Below are positions 8,177-15,751 of a stretch of DNA of 64,000 bases, in pieces. The stretch covers positions 7,316,001 to 7,380,000 of the forward strand of contig NZ_CP029378.1 of the NCBI RefSeq assembly GCF_003268675.1, in the 5' to 3' direction. The stretch is from Streptomyces bacillaris. GTDB taxonomy: Bacteria > Actinomycetota > Actinomycetes > Streptomycetales > Streptomycetaceae. The position numbers and the translations under genes are program-made. Below the pieces are notes generated by a model. It saw only the letters and a list, made by a program, of their open reading frames with translations, was not told where the DNA came from and made no database searches. Within the stretch, counting starts at the first letter, position 1; every line of letters begins with the position of its first letter.

Positions 8177-9234
8177 GGACCGACGCGCGCCGCCACCACG
8201 ACCCGCAGGTGCGCGGGTTCGCGAGCGACAACTACGCCGGCGCGCACCCCGAGATCCTCGCGGCCATCGCCCTCGCCAACGGCGGCCACCAGGTCGCCTA
8301 CGGCGAGGACGACTACACCGGCCACCTCCAGCGCGTCATGCACAGCCACTTCGGCCCCACCGCCGAGGCCTTCCCGGTCTTCAACGGCACAGGAGCCAAC
8401 GTGGTGGCCCTCCAGGCGCTCACCGACCGCTGGGGCGCGGTCATCTGCGCCGAGTCCGCGCACATCAACGTGGACGAGGGCGGCGCGCCCGAGCGGATGG
8501 GCGGCCTCAAGCTCCTCACCGTACCCACGCCGGACGGCAAGCTCACCCCCGAGCTGATCGACCGGCAGGCGTACGGCTGGGACGACGAGCACCGGGCCAT
8601 GCCGCAGGTCGTCTCGATCACCCAGAACACCGAGCTGGGCACCGTCTACACCCCTGACGAGATCCGCGCCATCTGCGACCACGCCCACGAGCGCGGCATG
8701 AAGGTGCACCTCGACGGGGCCCGGATAGCCAACGCGGCCGCCTCCCTGGACGTGCCGATGCGGACGTTCACCAACACGGTCGGCGTCGACGTGCTCTCCT
8801 TCGGCGGCACGAAGAACGGCGCCCTGTTCGGCGAGGCCGTCGTCGTGCTGAACCCGGACGCGGTCCGGGCGATGAAGCATCTGCGCAAGCTCTCCATGCA
8901 GCTCGCCTCGAAGATGCGCTTCGTCTCCGTCCAGCTGGAGGCGCTGCTCGCCAAGGACCTCTGGCTGCGCAACGCCCGGCACGCCAACGCCATGGCCCAG
9001 CGGCTCGCCGAGGGCGTCCGCGCCATCGACGGTGTGGAGATCCTCTACCCGGTCCAGGCCAACGCCGTCTTCGCCCGGCTGCCGCACGCGGTCAGCGAGC
9101 GGCTCCAGGAGCGCTTCCGCTTCTACTTCTGGGACGAGACCGCGGGCGACGTCCGGTGGATGTGCTCCTTCGACACCCGCGAGGACGACGTGGACGCCTT
9201 CCTCCAGGCGCTGAAGGAAGAGATGGCGCGGTAG
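8155..9234 (+). CDS. Low-specificity L-threonine aldolase-like PLP enzyme
   Basis: A 359-residue fold-type I PLP enzyme of the beta-eliminating lyase/threonine aldolase group, which cleaves L-threonine or related beta-hydroxy amino acids to glycine and an aldehyde. The PLP lysine is K220 in SFGGTKNG, the PLP nitrogen-binding Asp is D187 in VHLDGAR, and H103 in ESAHINVDEGG stacks on the cofactor in this family. The GTG at 8155 lies inside the SDR gene and has GGAAAG a few bases upstream; a GTG six codons later has no ribosome site. It is the last gene of the DUF6421 operon. Full length for the family. Confidence 0.88.
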   Translation: MADPATVRTDARRHHDPQVRGFASDNYAGAHPEILAAIALANGGHQVAYGEDDYTGHLQRVMHSHFGPTAEAFPVFNGTGANVVALQALTDRWGAVICAESAHINVDEGGAPERMGGLKLLTVPTPDGKLTPELIDRQAYGWDDEHRAMPQVVSITQNTELGTVYTPDEIRAICDHAHERGMKVHLDGARIANAAASLDVPMRTFTNTVGVDVLSFGGTKNGALFGEAVVVLNPDAVRAMKHLRKLSMQLASKMRFVSVQLEALLAKDLWLRNARHANAMAQRLAEGVRAIDGVEILYPVQANAVFARLPHAVSERLQERFRFYFWDETAGDVRWMCSFDTREDDVDAFLQALKEEMAR

Positions 9235-9318
9235 CGGACGCCCAACTGTTCGCATGGATATGCGGCCGACCGGAAATCGATTGATCTCCGGTCGGCCGCT
9301 TCCGTACGCTCCGGGGCC

Positions 9319-9915
9319 ATGGAGCTGATCCAGCAGACCCCGGACATCGCCGCCTACCTGGCCGCCGACGAAGCCATCGACCACGATCACCCGCAGGTGA
9401 GAGGCGTGGCGGCGGAGCTGGCGAGCAGGGCGGACGACGCATACACATACGCCCGTACCGCCTTCGCGTACGTACGGGACACCATCCCGCACTCCGCCGA
9501 CTCGGGCGATCCGCGCGTCACCTGGCGCGCCTCCGACGTCCTCGCCACCCGCACCGGCATCTGCTACGCCAAGTCCATCGCCCTCACCGCACTGCTCCGG
9601 GCCCACGCCGTCCCCGCCGGGCTCTGCTACCAGCGGCTCACCGACGACGGCACGAACCCCGTGGTCCACGGTCTGGTCGCGCTCCGGCTCCCCGGCCGCG
9701 ACCGCTGGGCACGGGTGGACCCCCGGGGCAACAGGCCGGGCGTCGACGCGCGGTTCTCGCTCGACACCGAGCGGCTGGCCTGGGCGGTACGCGAGGAACT
9801 GGGCGAGATCGACTACCCGGCCCTCCATGCCACCCCGCCCGCCGCCGTGCTCCACGCGCTGCGGAGCGCCCAGGACCGTACGGAGCTGTGGCGGATGCTC
9901 CCCACGCAGCTCTGA
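9319..9915 (+). CDS. Transglutaminase-like domain protein
   Basis: A 198-residue cytosolic protein with a transglutaminase/protease-like core. The catalytic triad is readable as C82 in RTGICYAKS, H117 in PVVHGLVAL and D134 in RVDPRGN. Family members act as proteases, peptide N-glycanase-like hydrolases or cross-linkers; which applies here is unknown. The gene follows the threonine aldolase after 84 bp in the same direction and ends in a strong hairpin that includes its stop codon, so it may be the last gene of that transcript or have its own promoter. Confidence 0.85.
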   Translation: MELIQQTPDIAAYLAADEAIDHDHPQVRGVAAELASRADDAYTYARTAFAYVRDTIPHSADSGDPRVTWRASDVLATRTGICYAKSIALTALLRAHAVPAGLCYQRLTDDGTNPVVHGLVALRLPGRDRWARVDPRGNRPGVDARFSLDTERLAWAVREELGEIDYPALHATPPAAVLHALRSAQDRTELWRMLPTQL

Positions 9916-9944
9916 GCCCCCGGCGGGGTGCGCCGGGGGCTCAG
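9912..9944 (+). terminator. 14-bp stem terminator overlapping the stop codon
   Basis: CTGAGCCCCCGGCG at 9912-9925 pairs exactly with CGCCGGGGGCTCAG at 9931-9944 around the loop GGGTG. The TGA of the transglutaminase-like gene is part of the left arm. Confidence 0.85.
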
Positions 9945-9970
9945 GATGCCTCTCACGGCCTTAGACGTGC

Positions 9971-10024
9971 CGCTCAGGCCGTGGGAGTGGCCACGCTCAG
10001 GCCGTGGGAGTGGCCACGCTCAGG
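9971..10024. repeat. 23-bp direct repeat, 2.3 copies
   Basis: 9971-9993 and 9994-10016 are identical 23-bp copies with core CAGGCCGTGGGAGTGG, and 10017-10024 begins a third. They fill the convergent gap between the transglutaminase-like terminator and the acyltransferase gene. Confidence 0.85.
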
Positions 10025-10042
10025 TCATGAGGGCGGCCGGGA

Positions 10043-10765
10043 TCAGCCGCGCTCGCGGACCTCGGCGGGCGTCGGGGCCGTACCGCCGAGATGGGCGGGC
10101 ACCCACCACGTGTCACTCGCGTCTTTCGGCCGCACCGGATACGCCCGCTGCGCCGCCTCCAGCAGCTCCTGCACGCGCTCCCGCAGCCGCCGGGTGATCG
10201 CCCCCGCGTACTGGTCGGCGGGCGCCTCCACGGGCTCACCGACCCGGATGGTGATCGGGATGTGGCTGCGCTTGAAGTTGCGCGGGCGCCCCTTGGTCCA
10301 GATCCGCTGCGTGCCCCACAGCGCCATCGGGATCAGCGGGACCCCGGCCTCCTGGGCGAGGCGCGCGGCACCCGACTTGAAGCTCTTCAGCGTGAACGAC
10401 TGGGAGATGGTCGCCTCGGGGAAGACGCCGACGATCTCACCGGAGCGCAGCGACCGCAGGGCGTGCGCGTACGCGTCCTCGCCTTGGTTGCGGTCGACCG
10501 GGATGTGCTTCATCCCGCGCATCAGCGGACCGGAGACCTTGTGCCGGAAGACCGACTCCTTCGCCATGAAGCGGACGAGCCGCTTCTGCGGCAGGGCGCC
10601 CAGACCGGTGAAGATGAAGTCGAGATAGCTGATGTGGTTGCTGACCAGCACCGCGCCGCCGGTCTTCGGGATGTGCTCCGAACCCTGAGTGTCGATCTTC
10701 AGGTCGAGCGCCTTGAACATGGTGCGAGCGGCGCCGATGACCGGTCGATAGACGAGTTCTGCCAT
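10043..10765 (-). CDS. 1-acyl-sn-glycerol-3-phosphate acyltransferase (PlsC family)
   Basis: A 240-residue membrane-associated acyltransferase that would add the second fatty acid in phosphatidic acid synthesis. The catalytic H44-x4-D49 motif is in NHISYLD, and the substrate-binding block is FPEAT at 115-119, where most relatives have FPEGT. A KHIPVDR segment at about 86-92 is also typical. The frame is open to 10858, but the ATG at 10765 is chosen because AAGG precedes it by about 11 bp and the family begins there. The long, charged C-terminal tail is common in actinobacterial PlsC proteins. It is a single gene, divergent from the broken thioredoxin gene. Confidence 0.85.
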   Translation of the reverse strand: MAELVYRPVIGAARTMFKALDLKIDTQGSEHIPKTGGAVLVSNHISYLDFIFTGLGALPQKRLVRFMAKESVFRHKVSGPLMRGMKHIPVDRNQGEDAYAHALRSLRSGEIVGVFPEATISQSFTLKSFKSGAARLAQEAGVPLIPMALWGTQRIWTKGRPRNFKRSHIPITIRVGEPVEAPADQYAGAITRRLRERVQELLEAAQRAYPVRPKDASDTWWVPAHLGGTAPTPAEVRERG

Positions 10766-10996
10766 CTGGGGAAGACCCTTCTTCAGTGCCTGGGGAGGGT
10801 TCTCCCGGCGGAAGTTACGCAGCCGTAGGTTTTCGGCATTGTGGCGATGGTGCCCCATGTGCGGGCCCGTGACCAGTCCCGGTGGGCCCGGGCGGCGAGA
10901 TTCTCGTCACGTGGGCGTCGCCTCCGAGCTGCGGGAATGTCCTGCGGCCGGCCGGTGCTGACTCCTTGCGAAGGGCTCTGGACCAGGAGGCGACAC

Positions 10997-11323
10997 GTGG
11001 ACGGCGGAACACCCGCGCAGCGGCTCGACGCGGCCCAACTCGGCGCGGAACTGGGGGAACGGGCCACACTCGTGTAGTTCTCCACCGCCTTCTGCCAGCC
11101 GTGCCGGGCCACCCGCCGCACCCTCGGGGAGGTGGCCGCCATGGTCGACGGGGTCGCCCACATCGAGATCGACGCCGAGGCGCATCTCACGCTCGTACGG
11201 CAGCTCGACATCACGCGGACCCCGACCGTCCTCGTGCTCGACAGCGCGGGCGAAGTGGTCCGGCGCGCCTCGGGCCAGCCCCGTACCGCCGACGTCGTCG
11301 CGGCGCTGGGACGGGCCATATGA
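10997..11323 (+). pseudogene. Thioredoxin-like gene interrupted by one amber codon
   Basis: Reading from the GTG at 10997, which has a perfect AGGAGG 6 bp upstream, gives 26 residues ending ELGERATLV, then TAG at 11075-11077, then in the same frame FSTAFCQPCRATRR, the thioredoxin active site with the redox pair C33 and C36, and a complete C-terminal half including the cis-Pro region TRTPTVLVLD, ending at the TGA at 11321-11323. The expected residue at the stop is Gln, so one C-to-T change (CAG to TAG) explains it. Codon use on both sides is normal and there is no other lesion, so inactivation is recent, or the base is a sequencing error. A restart at the Met at 11141-11143 would lose the active site. 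Confidence 0.75.
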
Positions 11324-11359
11324 CGGACCGTGACACATCTCCCACATTCCGGGACGCAC

Positions 11360-11389
11360 TTGACTGCACCCGCCACGCATCGTCAGTCT
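11360..11389 (+). promoter_or_regulatory. Candidate promoter for a leaderless leader-peptide transcript
   Basis: TTGACT at 11360-11365 is a close match to the principal sigma factor -35. After 18 bp comes CAGTCT at 11384-11389 as a poor -10. Transcription would begin about 7 nt later, at or next to the ATG at 11396, so the leader peptide mRNA would have no 5' untranslated region. This fits the absence of any ribosome-binding site before that ATG. Confidence 0.45.
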
Positions 11390-11395
11390 GACGCT

Positions 11396-11476
11396 ATGCC
11401 GCCAGAACTCCTTCTCTACGGCCGGGTCCACGTGGACCTCGCACGCCACGCGAGTGCGCGCTGTCCGGGTGCCTGA
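11396..11476 (+). CDS. Putative cysteine-type leader peptide, 26 aa
   Basis: A 26-codon ORF, MPPELLLYGR then VHVDLARHASARCPGA and TGA. The block R-x-HVDL-x-R-x-ASA-x-C matches the widespread actinobacterial family of short leader peptides found ahead of sulfur-related genes. In mycobacteria related leaderless Cys-rich ORFs attenuate the downstream operon in response to cysteine, as I recall. Here the single Cys is four codons from the stop, and the flavin reductase gene starts 44 bp after the stop. The likely role is therefore in cis: translation speed at the Cys codon would control the next gene. No clear attenuator hairpin was worked out in the short gap. Confidence 0.75.
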   Translation: MPPELLLYGRVHVDLARHASARCPGA

Positions 11477-11520
11477 GCAACCACGGCCCCGTACGCCCTC
11501 CTCGCAGAAGGACACCTCCA

Positions 11521-12032
11521 TGACGGCCTCACCCGAACTCGCTCCCGCCCCCGTCCTCAAGGCCTCGCCCGAGCTGCTGCGCTCGGTCTTCCGGCGCCAC
11601 GCCGCGGGCGTCGCGGTGATCACCGCCGCCGGGGACCGGCCGGTCGGCTTCACCGCCACCTCGCTCAACTCCGTCGCCGCCGAGCCCCCGCTCGTCTCCT
11701 TCGGCATCGGGACGTCCTCCTCCAGCTGGCCGGTGCTGGCCGAGGCCGAACACGTCGGCGTCCACATACTCGCTGAGCACCAGCAGGAGCTGGCCGCCAC
11801 CTTCGCCCGCAGCGGCGCCGACCGCTTCGGCCCGTCCACCGACTGGAGCAGCGGCCCCGAAGGCGTTCCGCTGCTGGCCGGCGTCTCCGCCTGGCTGGTC
11901 TGCCGGGTCGTGGCCCGGGTCCCGGCGGGCGACCACCGCATCGTGATCGCGGAGGCCGTGGCGGGCGACCCCTCGGGGGCCGGCCGGCCGCTGGTCTACC
12001 ACCAGGGACGGTTCACGGCTCTGCGAGACTGA
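11521..12032 (+). CDS. Flavin reductase-family (FMN-binding split barrel) protein
   Basis: A 170-residue flavin reductase-like protein that uses NAD(P)H to reduce FMN or FAD, normally feeding reduced flavin to a partner monooxygenase. The family signatures are the N-terminal FRRHAAGVAVITA, VGFTATSLNSVAAEPPLVSF and the late GDHRIVIAEAVAG. AAGGA lies about 8 bp before the ATG at 11521; an in-frame GTG at 11454 would overlap the leader peptide. The leader peptide implies control by cysteine or sulfur supply, so a sulfonate or other organosulfur monooxygenase elsewhere in the genome may be the partner; that is inference, as no monooxygenase is nearby. Confidence 0.85.
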
Positions 12033-12119
12033 GCGCGTGCGAGCGCGCCGTGCAGGACCGTTTCCGCCGTAGGCAAGGTCACAGTGCGGAGCGCTTGCTC
12101 AGGGGTAAGAGACTGGGTG

Positions 12120-12131
12120 TACTGGCGAGTA
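12120..12131 (+). promoter_or_regulatory. Short palindrome upstream of etfB
   Basis: TACT-GGCG-AGTA lies 107 bp before the etfB start in an otherwise gene-free 205-bp gap. It is followed by AATATC, which may belong to a promoter. It could be a regulator site, but 4-bp arms are weak evidence. Confidence 0.25.
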
Positions 12132-12237
12132 ATATCGGGCGGGGCCTCGGTCGGCCCGGCCGGAAACGGCCCTGTAAGGCGCCTATGCTGCGTGCAACAA
12201 GGCAGCCCAGAAATGACGATGCAGTAGGAGAGCCGGC

Positions 12238-13023
12238 GTGAGCTTGAGGATCGTTGTCTGTGTGAAGTATGTGCCCGACGCGACCGGTGACCGGCGTTTC
12301 GCCGATGACCTGACGGTGGACCGTGAGGATGTGGACGGTCTGTTGTCGGAGCTGGACGAGTACGCGGTCGAGCAGGCGTTGCAGATCGCGGACGGGGCGG
12401 ACGGCGCGGAGATCACTGTGGTGACGGTGGGTCCGGAGGACGCGAAGGACGCGCTGCGCAAGGCTCTGTCGATGGGTGCGGACAAGGCGGTCCATGTCGA
12501 GGACGACGATCTGCACGGCACGGATGTGATGGGGACGTCGCTGGTGCTGGCGAAGGCGGTCGAGAAGACCGGTTACGACCTGGTGATCTGCGGGATGGCC
12601 TCGACCGACGGTGTCATGGGCGTCCTCCCGGCCCTGCTGGCGGAGCGTCTGGGTGTGCCGCAGGTGACGCTGCTGTCCGAGGTCGCGGTGAACGGCGGTG
12701 TGGTGAGCGGGCGGCGTGACGGTGACACGGCATCGGAGCAGCTCGAGGCGTCGCTGCCGGCGGTGGTGTCGGTGACCGACCAGTCCGGTGAGGCGCGTTA
12801 CCCCTCGTTCAAGGGGATCATGGCGGCGAAGAAGAAGCCGGTTCAGTCGCTGGATCTGGATGATCTGGGGATCGAGGCGGACGAGGTCGGTCTGGAGGGT
12901 GCGTGGACGGCTGTGGACGAGGCGGCGGAGCGGCCGGCGCGGACGGCGGGCACGATCGTGAAGGACGAGGGTGAGGGCGGCAGGCAGCTGGCCGAGTTCC
13001 TCGCGGGCCAGAAGTTCATCTGA
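12238..13023 (+). CDS. etfB: Electron transfer flavoprotein, beta subunit
   Basis: A 261-residue EtfB/FixA-type subunit that with EtfA carries electrons from acyl-CoA and other dehydrogenases to the membrane ETF:quinone oxidoreductase. Recognisable blocks are the start SLRIVVCVKYVPD, the DEYAVEQALQ helix, the VTVGPEDAKDALRKALSMGAD nucleotide-binding region and the CGMASTDGVMGVLPALLAERLG block, all in family order and at normal length. The GTG start is preceded by AGGAGA. The gene and its partner use more T in third positions than their neighbours, compatible with high expression or a different codon history. The pair is followed by a strong terminator. Confidence 0.95.
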   Translation: MSLRIVVCVKYVPDATGDRRFADDLTVDREDVDGLLSELDEYAVEQALQIADGADGAEITVVTVGPEDAKDALRKALSMGADKAVHVEDDDLHGTDVMGTSLVLAKAVEKTGYDLVICGMASTDGVMGVLPALLAERLGVPQVTLLSEVAVNGGVVSGRRDGDTASEQLEASLPAVVSVTDQSGEARYPSFKGIMAAKKKPVQSLDLDDLGIEADEVGLEGAWTAVDEAAERPARTAGTIVKDEGEGGRQLAEFLAGQKFI

Positions 13024-13091
13024 GCCCCGCCCCCGGGTGATTCCCTCCCTCTCTTCTGTCTCTTCTGTCTCTGTGTCTGGAGTGCGTTGTC

Positions 13092-14054
13092 ATGGCTGAT
13101 GTTCTTGTTCTGGTCGATCACGTGGACGGTGCGGTCCGCAAGCCCACCCTGGAGCTGCTGACGCTGGCCCGCCGTATCGGTGACCCCGTCGCCGTCGCCC
13201 TGGGTGCGGGTGCCGAAGCGACCGCCGGGGTGCTGGGCGAGCACGGTGCCGTGCGGGTCCTGACGGCGGATGCCTCCGAGTTCGCGGAGTACCTCGTGGT
13301 GCCGAAGGTGGATGCCCTGCAGGCCGCGTTCGATGCGGTCTCCCCGGTGGCGGTGCTGGTGGTGTCCTCCGCGGAGGGCAAGGAGATCGCGGCGCGTCTG
13401 GCGCTGCGGATCGGGTCGGGGATCATCACCGACGCCACCGATCTGGAGGCCGGTTCCGAGGGTCCCGTCGCCACTCAGGCGGCCTTCGCCGCTTCTTTCA
13501 CCACGAAGTCCCGGGTGTCGAAGGGTGTTCCGGTCATCACGGTGAAGCCGAACTCGGCTCCGGTCGAGCCGGCTGCTGCTGCGGGTGCGGTGGAGGCGCT
13601 GAACGTGTCGTTCGGTGCGGCGGCGGCGGGGACGAAGGTGGTTGCGCGGACGCCGCGTGAGTCGACCGGGCGTCCGGAGCTGACCGAGGCCGCGATCGTG
13701 GTCTCGGGCGGTCGCGGGGTGAACGGGGCGGAGAACTTCCCCCTGATCGAGGCCCTCGCGGACAGCCTGGGGGCTGCGGTGGGGGCGTCGCGTGCTGCGG
13801 TGGACGCGGGCTGGTACCCGCACACCTCCCAGGTCGGCCAGACGGGTAAGTCCGTCTCCCCGCAGCTGTACATCGCCTCCGGTATCTCGGGGGCGATCCA
13901 GCACCGGGCGGGGATGCAGACCTCGAAGACGATCGTCGCGGTCAACAAGGACCCCGAGGCCCCGATCTTCGACCTCGTCGACTACGGCGTCGTCGGCGAC
14001 CTCTTCACCGTCGTGCCCCAGCTCACCGAAGAGATCAACAACCGCAAGAGCTGA
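13092..14054 (+). CDS. etfA: Electron transfer flavoprotein, alpha subunit
   Basis: A 320-residue EtfA/FixB-type subunit, the FAD-carrying partner of EtfB. The C-terminal FAD-binding domain is clear: [23 protein letters not shown], the [21 protein letters not shown] block that wraps the flavin, and [22 protein letters not shown]. It starts 68 bp after etfB, and the spacer is CT-rich (CCCTCCCTCTCTTCTGTCTC type) with no terminator, so the two genes form one operon. Full length. A 12-bp-stem hairpin follows the stop. Confidence 0.95.
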   Translation: MADVLVLVDHVDGAVRKPTLELLTLARRIGDPVAVALGAGAEATAGVLGEHGAVRVLTADASEFAEYLVVPKVDALQAAFDAVSPVAVLVVSSAEGKEIAARLALRIGSGIITDATDLEAGSEGPVATQAAFAASFTTKSRVSKGVPVITVKPNSAPVEPAAAAGAVEALNVSFGAAAAGTKVVARTPRESTGRPELTEAAIVVSGGRGVNGAENFPLIEALADSLGAAVGASRAAVDAGWYPHTSQVGQTGKSVSPQLYIASGISGAIQHRAGMQTSKTIVAVNKDPEAPIFDLVDYGVVGDLFTVVPQLTEEINNRKS

Positions 14055-14077
14055 TCCCCTTCCCTCCCGCTCCACCC

Positions 14078-14116
14078 CTCCGGGCCGCACGGTGAACCCC
14101 ACCATGCGGCCCGGAG
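14078..14116 (+). terminator. Terminator after etfA
   Basis: CTCCGGGCCGCA at 14078-14089 pairs with TGCGGCCCGGAG at 14105-14116, and an inner GGTG/CACC pair (14091-14094 with 14100-14103) closes the loop. It begins 23 bp after the etfA stop. Confidence 0.8.
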
Positions 14117-14132
14117 CCGTTCCGGGTCACCA

Positions 14133-14194
14133 TTGACGCAGGTCGAGCGGCCTTATAAATTCACTATACGGATTGTTGATTCCGGGAAGCGGAA
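14133..14194 (+). promoter_or_regulatory. Promoter and candidate IclR/AllR-type operator of the DUF6986 gene
   Basis: TTGACG (14133-14138) and TAAATT (14156-14161) are spaced by 17 bp in an unusually AT-rich patch. Downstream, TTCCG-GGAAG-CGGAA (14180-14194) is an inverted repeat placed where a repressor would block early transcription. The TTCCG-N5-CGGAA shape resembles IclR-family sites I associate with the Streptomyces allantoin regulator AllR. That assignment is from memory. Confidence 0.45.
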
Positions 14195-14221
14195 ACTGCG
14201 AGAGCGTGGAGGGTTACGGTC

Positions 14222-15520
14222 ATGGGTCAGCAGGAGAAGGTGGCAACGAGCCTCGCGGGCACGGTCAGCGAGGAGATCAGCGCCTCCCTCACGGCGGTCG
14301 ACGCGGAGCTGGCCCGCCGCTACCCGGGCGACCCCGGCACCCGCCAGCCCGTGCACACCGTCTACGTCCCCGGTGACGTCTTCGCACCCGGCACCCTCCG
14401 CTCCTGGGGCGACCAGGCGCTGGCCGCCCTCGACGAACACGCCCCCGACGACGCCTCCTTCGCCGCCGTCCTCGGGATTCCGGAGGAACTGGCGGGCCCC
14501 GTCCACGACCGCGTACGCGCCAAGCTGGAGCGCGAGCCGGTGGAGGACCTGCGGATCGACTTCGAGGACGGTTACGGGCCCCGCCCCGACGCCGAGGAGG
14601 ACGAGGCCGCGGCCCGCGCCGCCCGCCTGGTCTCCGAGGCGTACGCGAACGGCACCGCCGCCCCGTACATGGGCATCCGGATGAAGTGCATGGAGGCCGG
14701 GGTGCGCGACCGGGGCATCCGCACCACCGACGTCTTCCTCACCGGTCTGATGGAGGCGGGCGGGCTCCCCGAGGGGCTCGTGCTGACCCTGCCGAAGGTG
14801 ACGTACCCCGAGCAGGTCACCGCCTTCGTCCGACTCCTCGAGGCCTTCGAGAAGGCCCACGGCCTGGACGCCGGGCGGCTCGGCTTCGAGATCCAGATCG
14901 AGACCAGCCAGTCGATCCTCGCCGCCGACGGCACCGCCGCCGTCGCCCGCATGATCGACGCGGCGCAGGGCCGGGCGACCGGGCTGCACTACGGCACCTT
15001 CGACTACAGCGCCTGCGTCGGGGTCAGCGCCGCCTACCAGGCCAGCGACCACCCGGCCGCCGACCACGCCAAGGCCGTCATGCAGGTCGCCGCGGCGGGC
15101 ACCGGCGTACGCGTCTCCGACGGCTCCACCAACGTCCTGCCCGTCGGCCCGACCGATCGGGTCCACGAGGCCTGGCGGCTCCACTACGGCCTCACCCGCC
15201 GCGCTCTGGCCCGCGCGTACTACCAGGGCTGGGACATGCACCCCGGCCACCTCCCGACGCGTTACGCGGCCGTCTACGCCTTCTACCGGGAGGGCCTGGA
15301 GCCCGCGGCCGCCCGGCTCGCCGCGTACGTCGCCAAGGCGGGCGGTGACGTGATGGACGAGCCCGCCACCGCCAAGGCCCTCAGCGGCTACCTGCTGCGC
15401 GGCATCGACTGCGGCGCGCTCGACACCGCCGAGGTCGCCCGGCTCACCGGCCTTACCCGCGCCGACCTGGACGCCTTCGCCTCGCCGCGCCGGGGCGACC
15501 TGACGGTCACGGCCCCGTAG
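14222..15520 (+). CDS. DUF6986-family HpcH/HpaI aldolase-like protein
   Basis: A 432-residue TIM-barrel protein related to HpcH/HpaI aldolases and malyl-CoA lyase-type enzymes, named DUF6986 as I recall. The metal and oxoacid-binding signatures are RIDFEDGYGPR (acidic D113, E115, D116) and GFEIQIETSQS (E223, E227), in the order expected for this superfamily. The likely reaction is a class II aldol cleavage or condensation of an oxoacid, but the substrate is unknown. GGAGGG precedes the ATG. In other Streptomyces I associate the family with purine/allantoin breakdown, which fits the candidate AllR-like operator upstream. Single-gene unit between the etf terminator and a gene remnant. Confidence 0.8.
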   Translation: MGQQEKVATSLAGTVSEEISASLTAVDAELARRYPGDPGTRQPVHTVYVPGDVFAPGTLRSWGDQALAALDEHAPDDASFAAVLGIPEELAGPVHDRVRAKLEREPVEDLRIDFEDGYGPRPDAEEDEAAARAARLVSEAYANGTAAPYMGIRMKCMEAGVRDRGIRTTDVFLTGLMEAGGLPEGLVLTLPKVTYPEQVTAFVRLLEAFEKAHGLDAGRLGFEIQIETSQSILAADGTAAVARMIDAAQGRATGLHYGTFDYSACVGVSAAYQASDHPAADHAKAVMQVAAAGTGVRVSDGSTNVLPVGPTDRVHEAWRLHYGLTRRALARAYYQGWDMHPGHLPTRYAAVYAFYREGLEPAAARLAAYVAKAGGDVMDEPATAKALSGYLLRGIDCGALDTAEVARLTGLTRADLDAFASPRRGDLTVTAP

Positions 15521-15599
15521 CGGCCCGCCTTCAGTACCCGCCTTGAGCGGGCGTCGCGCCCCGGCGGTGGTACGGCCGGTCCGGCCGGGGTGCACAGGT

Positions 15600-15750
15600 C
15601 CGTGGCGGGCAGGGTCCGCCGGCCGCCGCCTACCGGCAGCTCCCCCCGGTCGTTGCCGAAGTCCGCGATGTGCAGCGTCCCCGTCGGGGCGGAGGCCAGG
15701 CGGTACGGGGAGTCGAGCCCGGCCACCGGAACAGTCCGCGGCGGTCCGCC
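15600..15750 (-). pseudogene. Remnant of an NHL/SMP-30-like repeat protein
   Basis: On the minus strand, one frame reads VPVAGLDSPYR, LASAPTGTLHIADFGNDR and GELPVGGG with almost every third base G or C. SPYRLA...GTLHIADFGNDR is the signature of one NHL beta-propeller blade. No complete gene surrounds it: there is no plausible start with a ribosome site, and the frame degenerates within about 50 codons on either side. It lies in the 231-bp gap between the DUF6986 gene and the CGNR regulator, reading in the same direction as the latter. Most simply it is the last trace of a deleted gene. Confidence 0.4.
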
Positions 15751-15751
15751 C

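Noticed and set aside
7906-9855. 649-residue minus-strand frame opposite the SDR, aldolase and transglutaminase genes
   Set aside because: Shadow frame; composition is Gly/Val/Arg-rich and all three sense genes are well recognised.
12050-12241. 63-residue plus-strand frame before etfB
   Set aside because: No coding character; it overlaps the etfB ribosome site and contains the promoter region.
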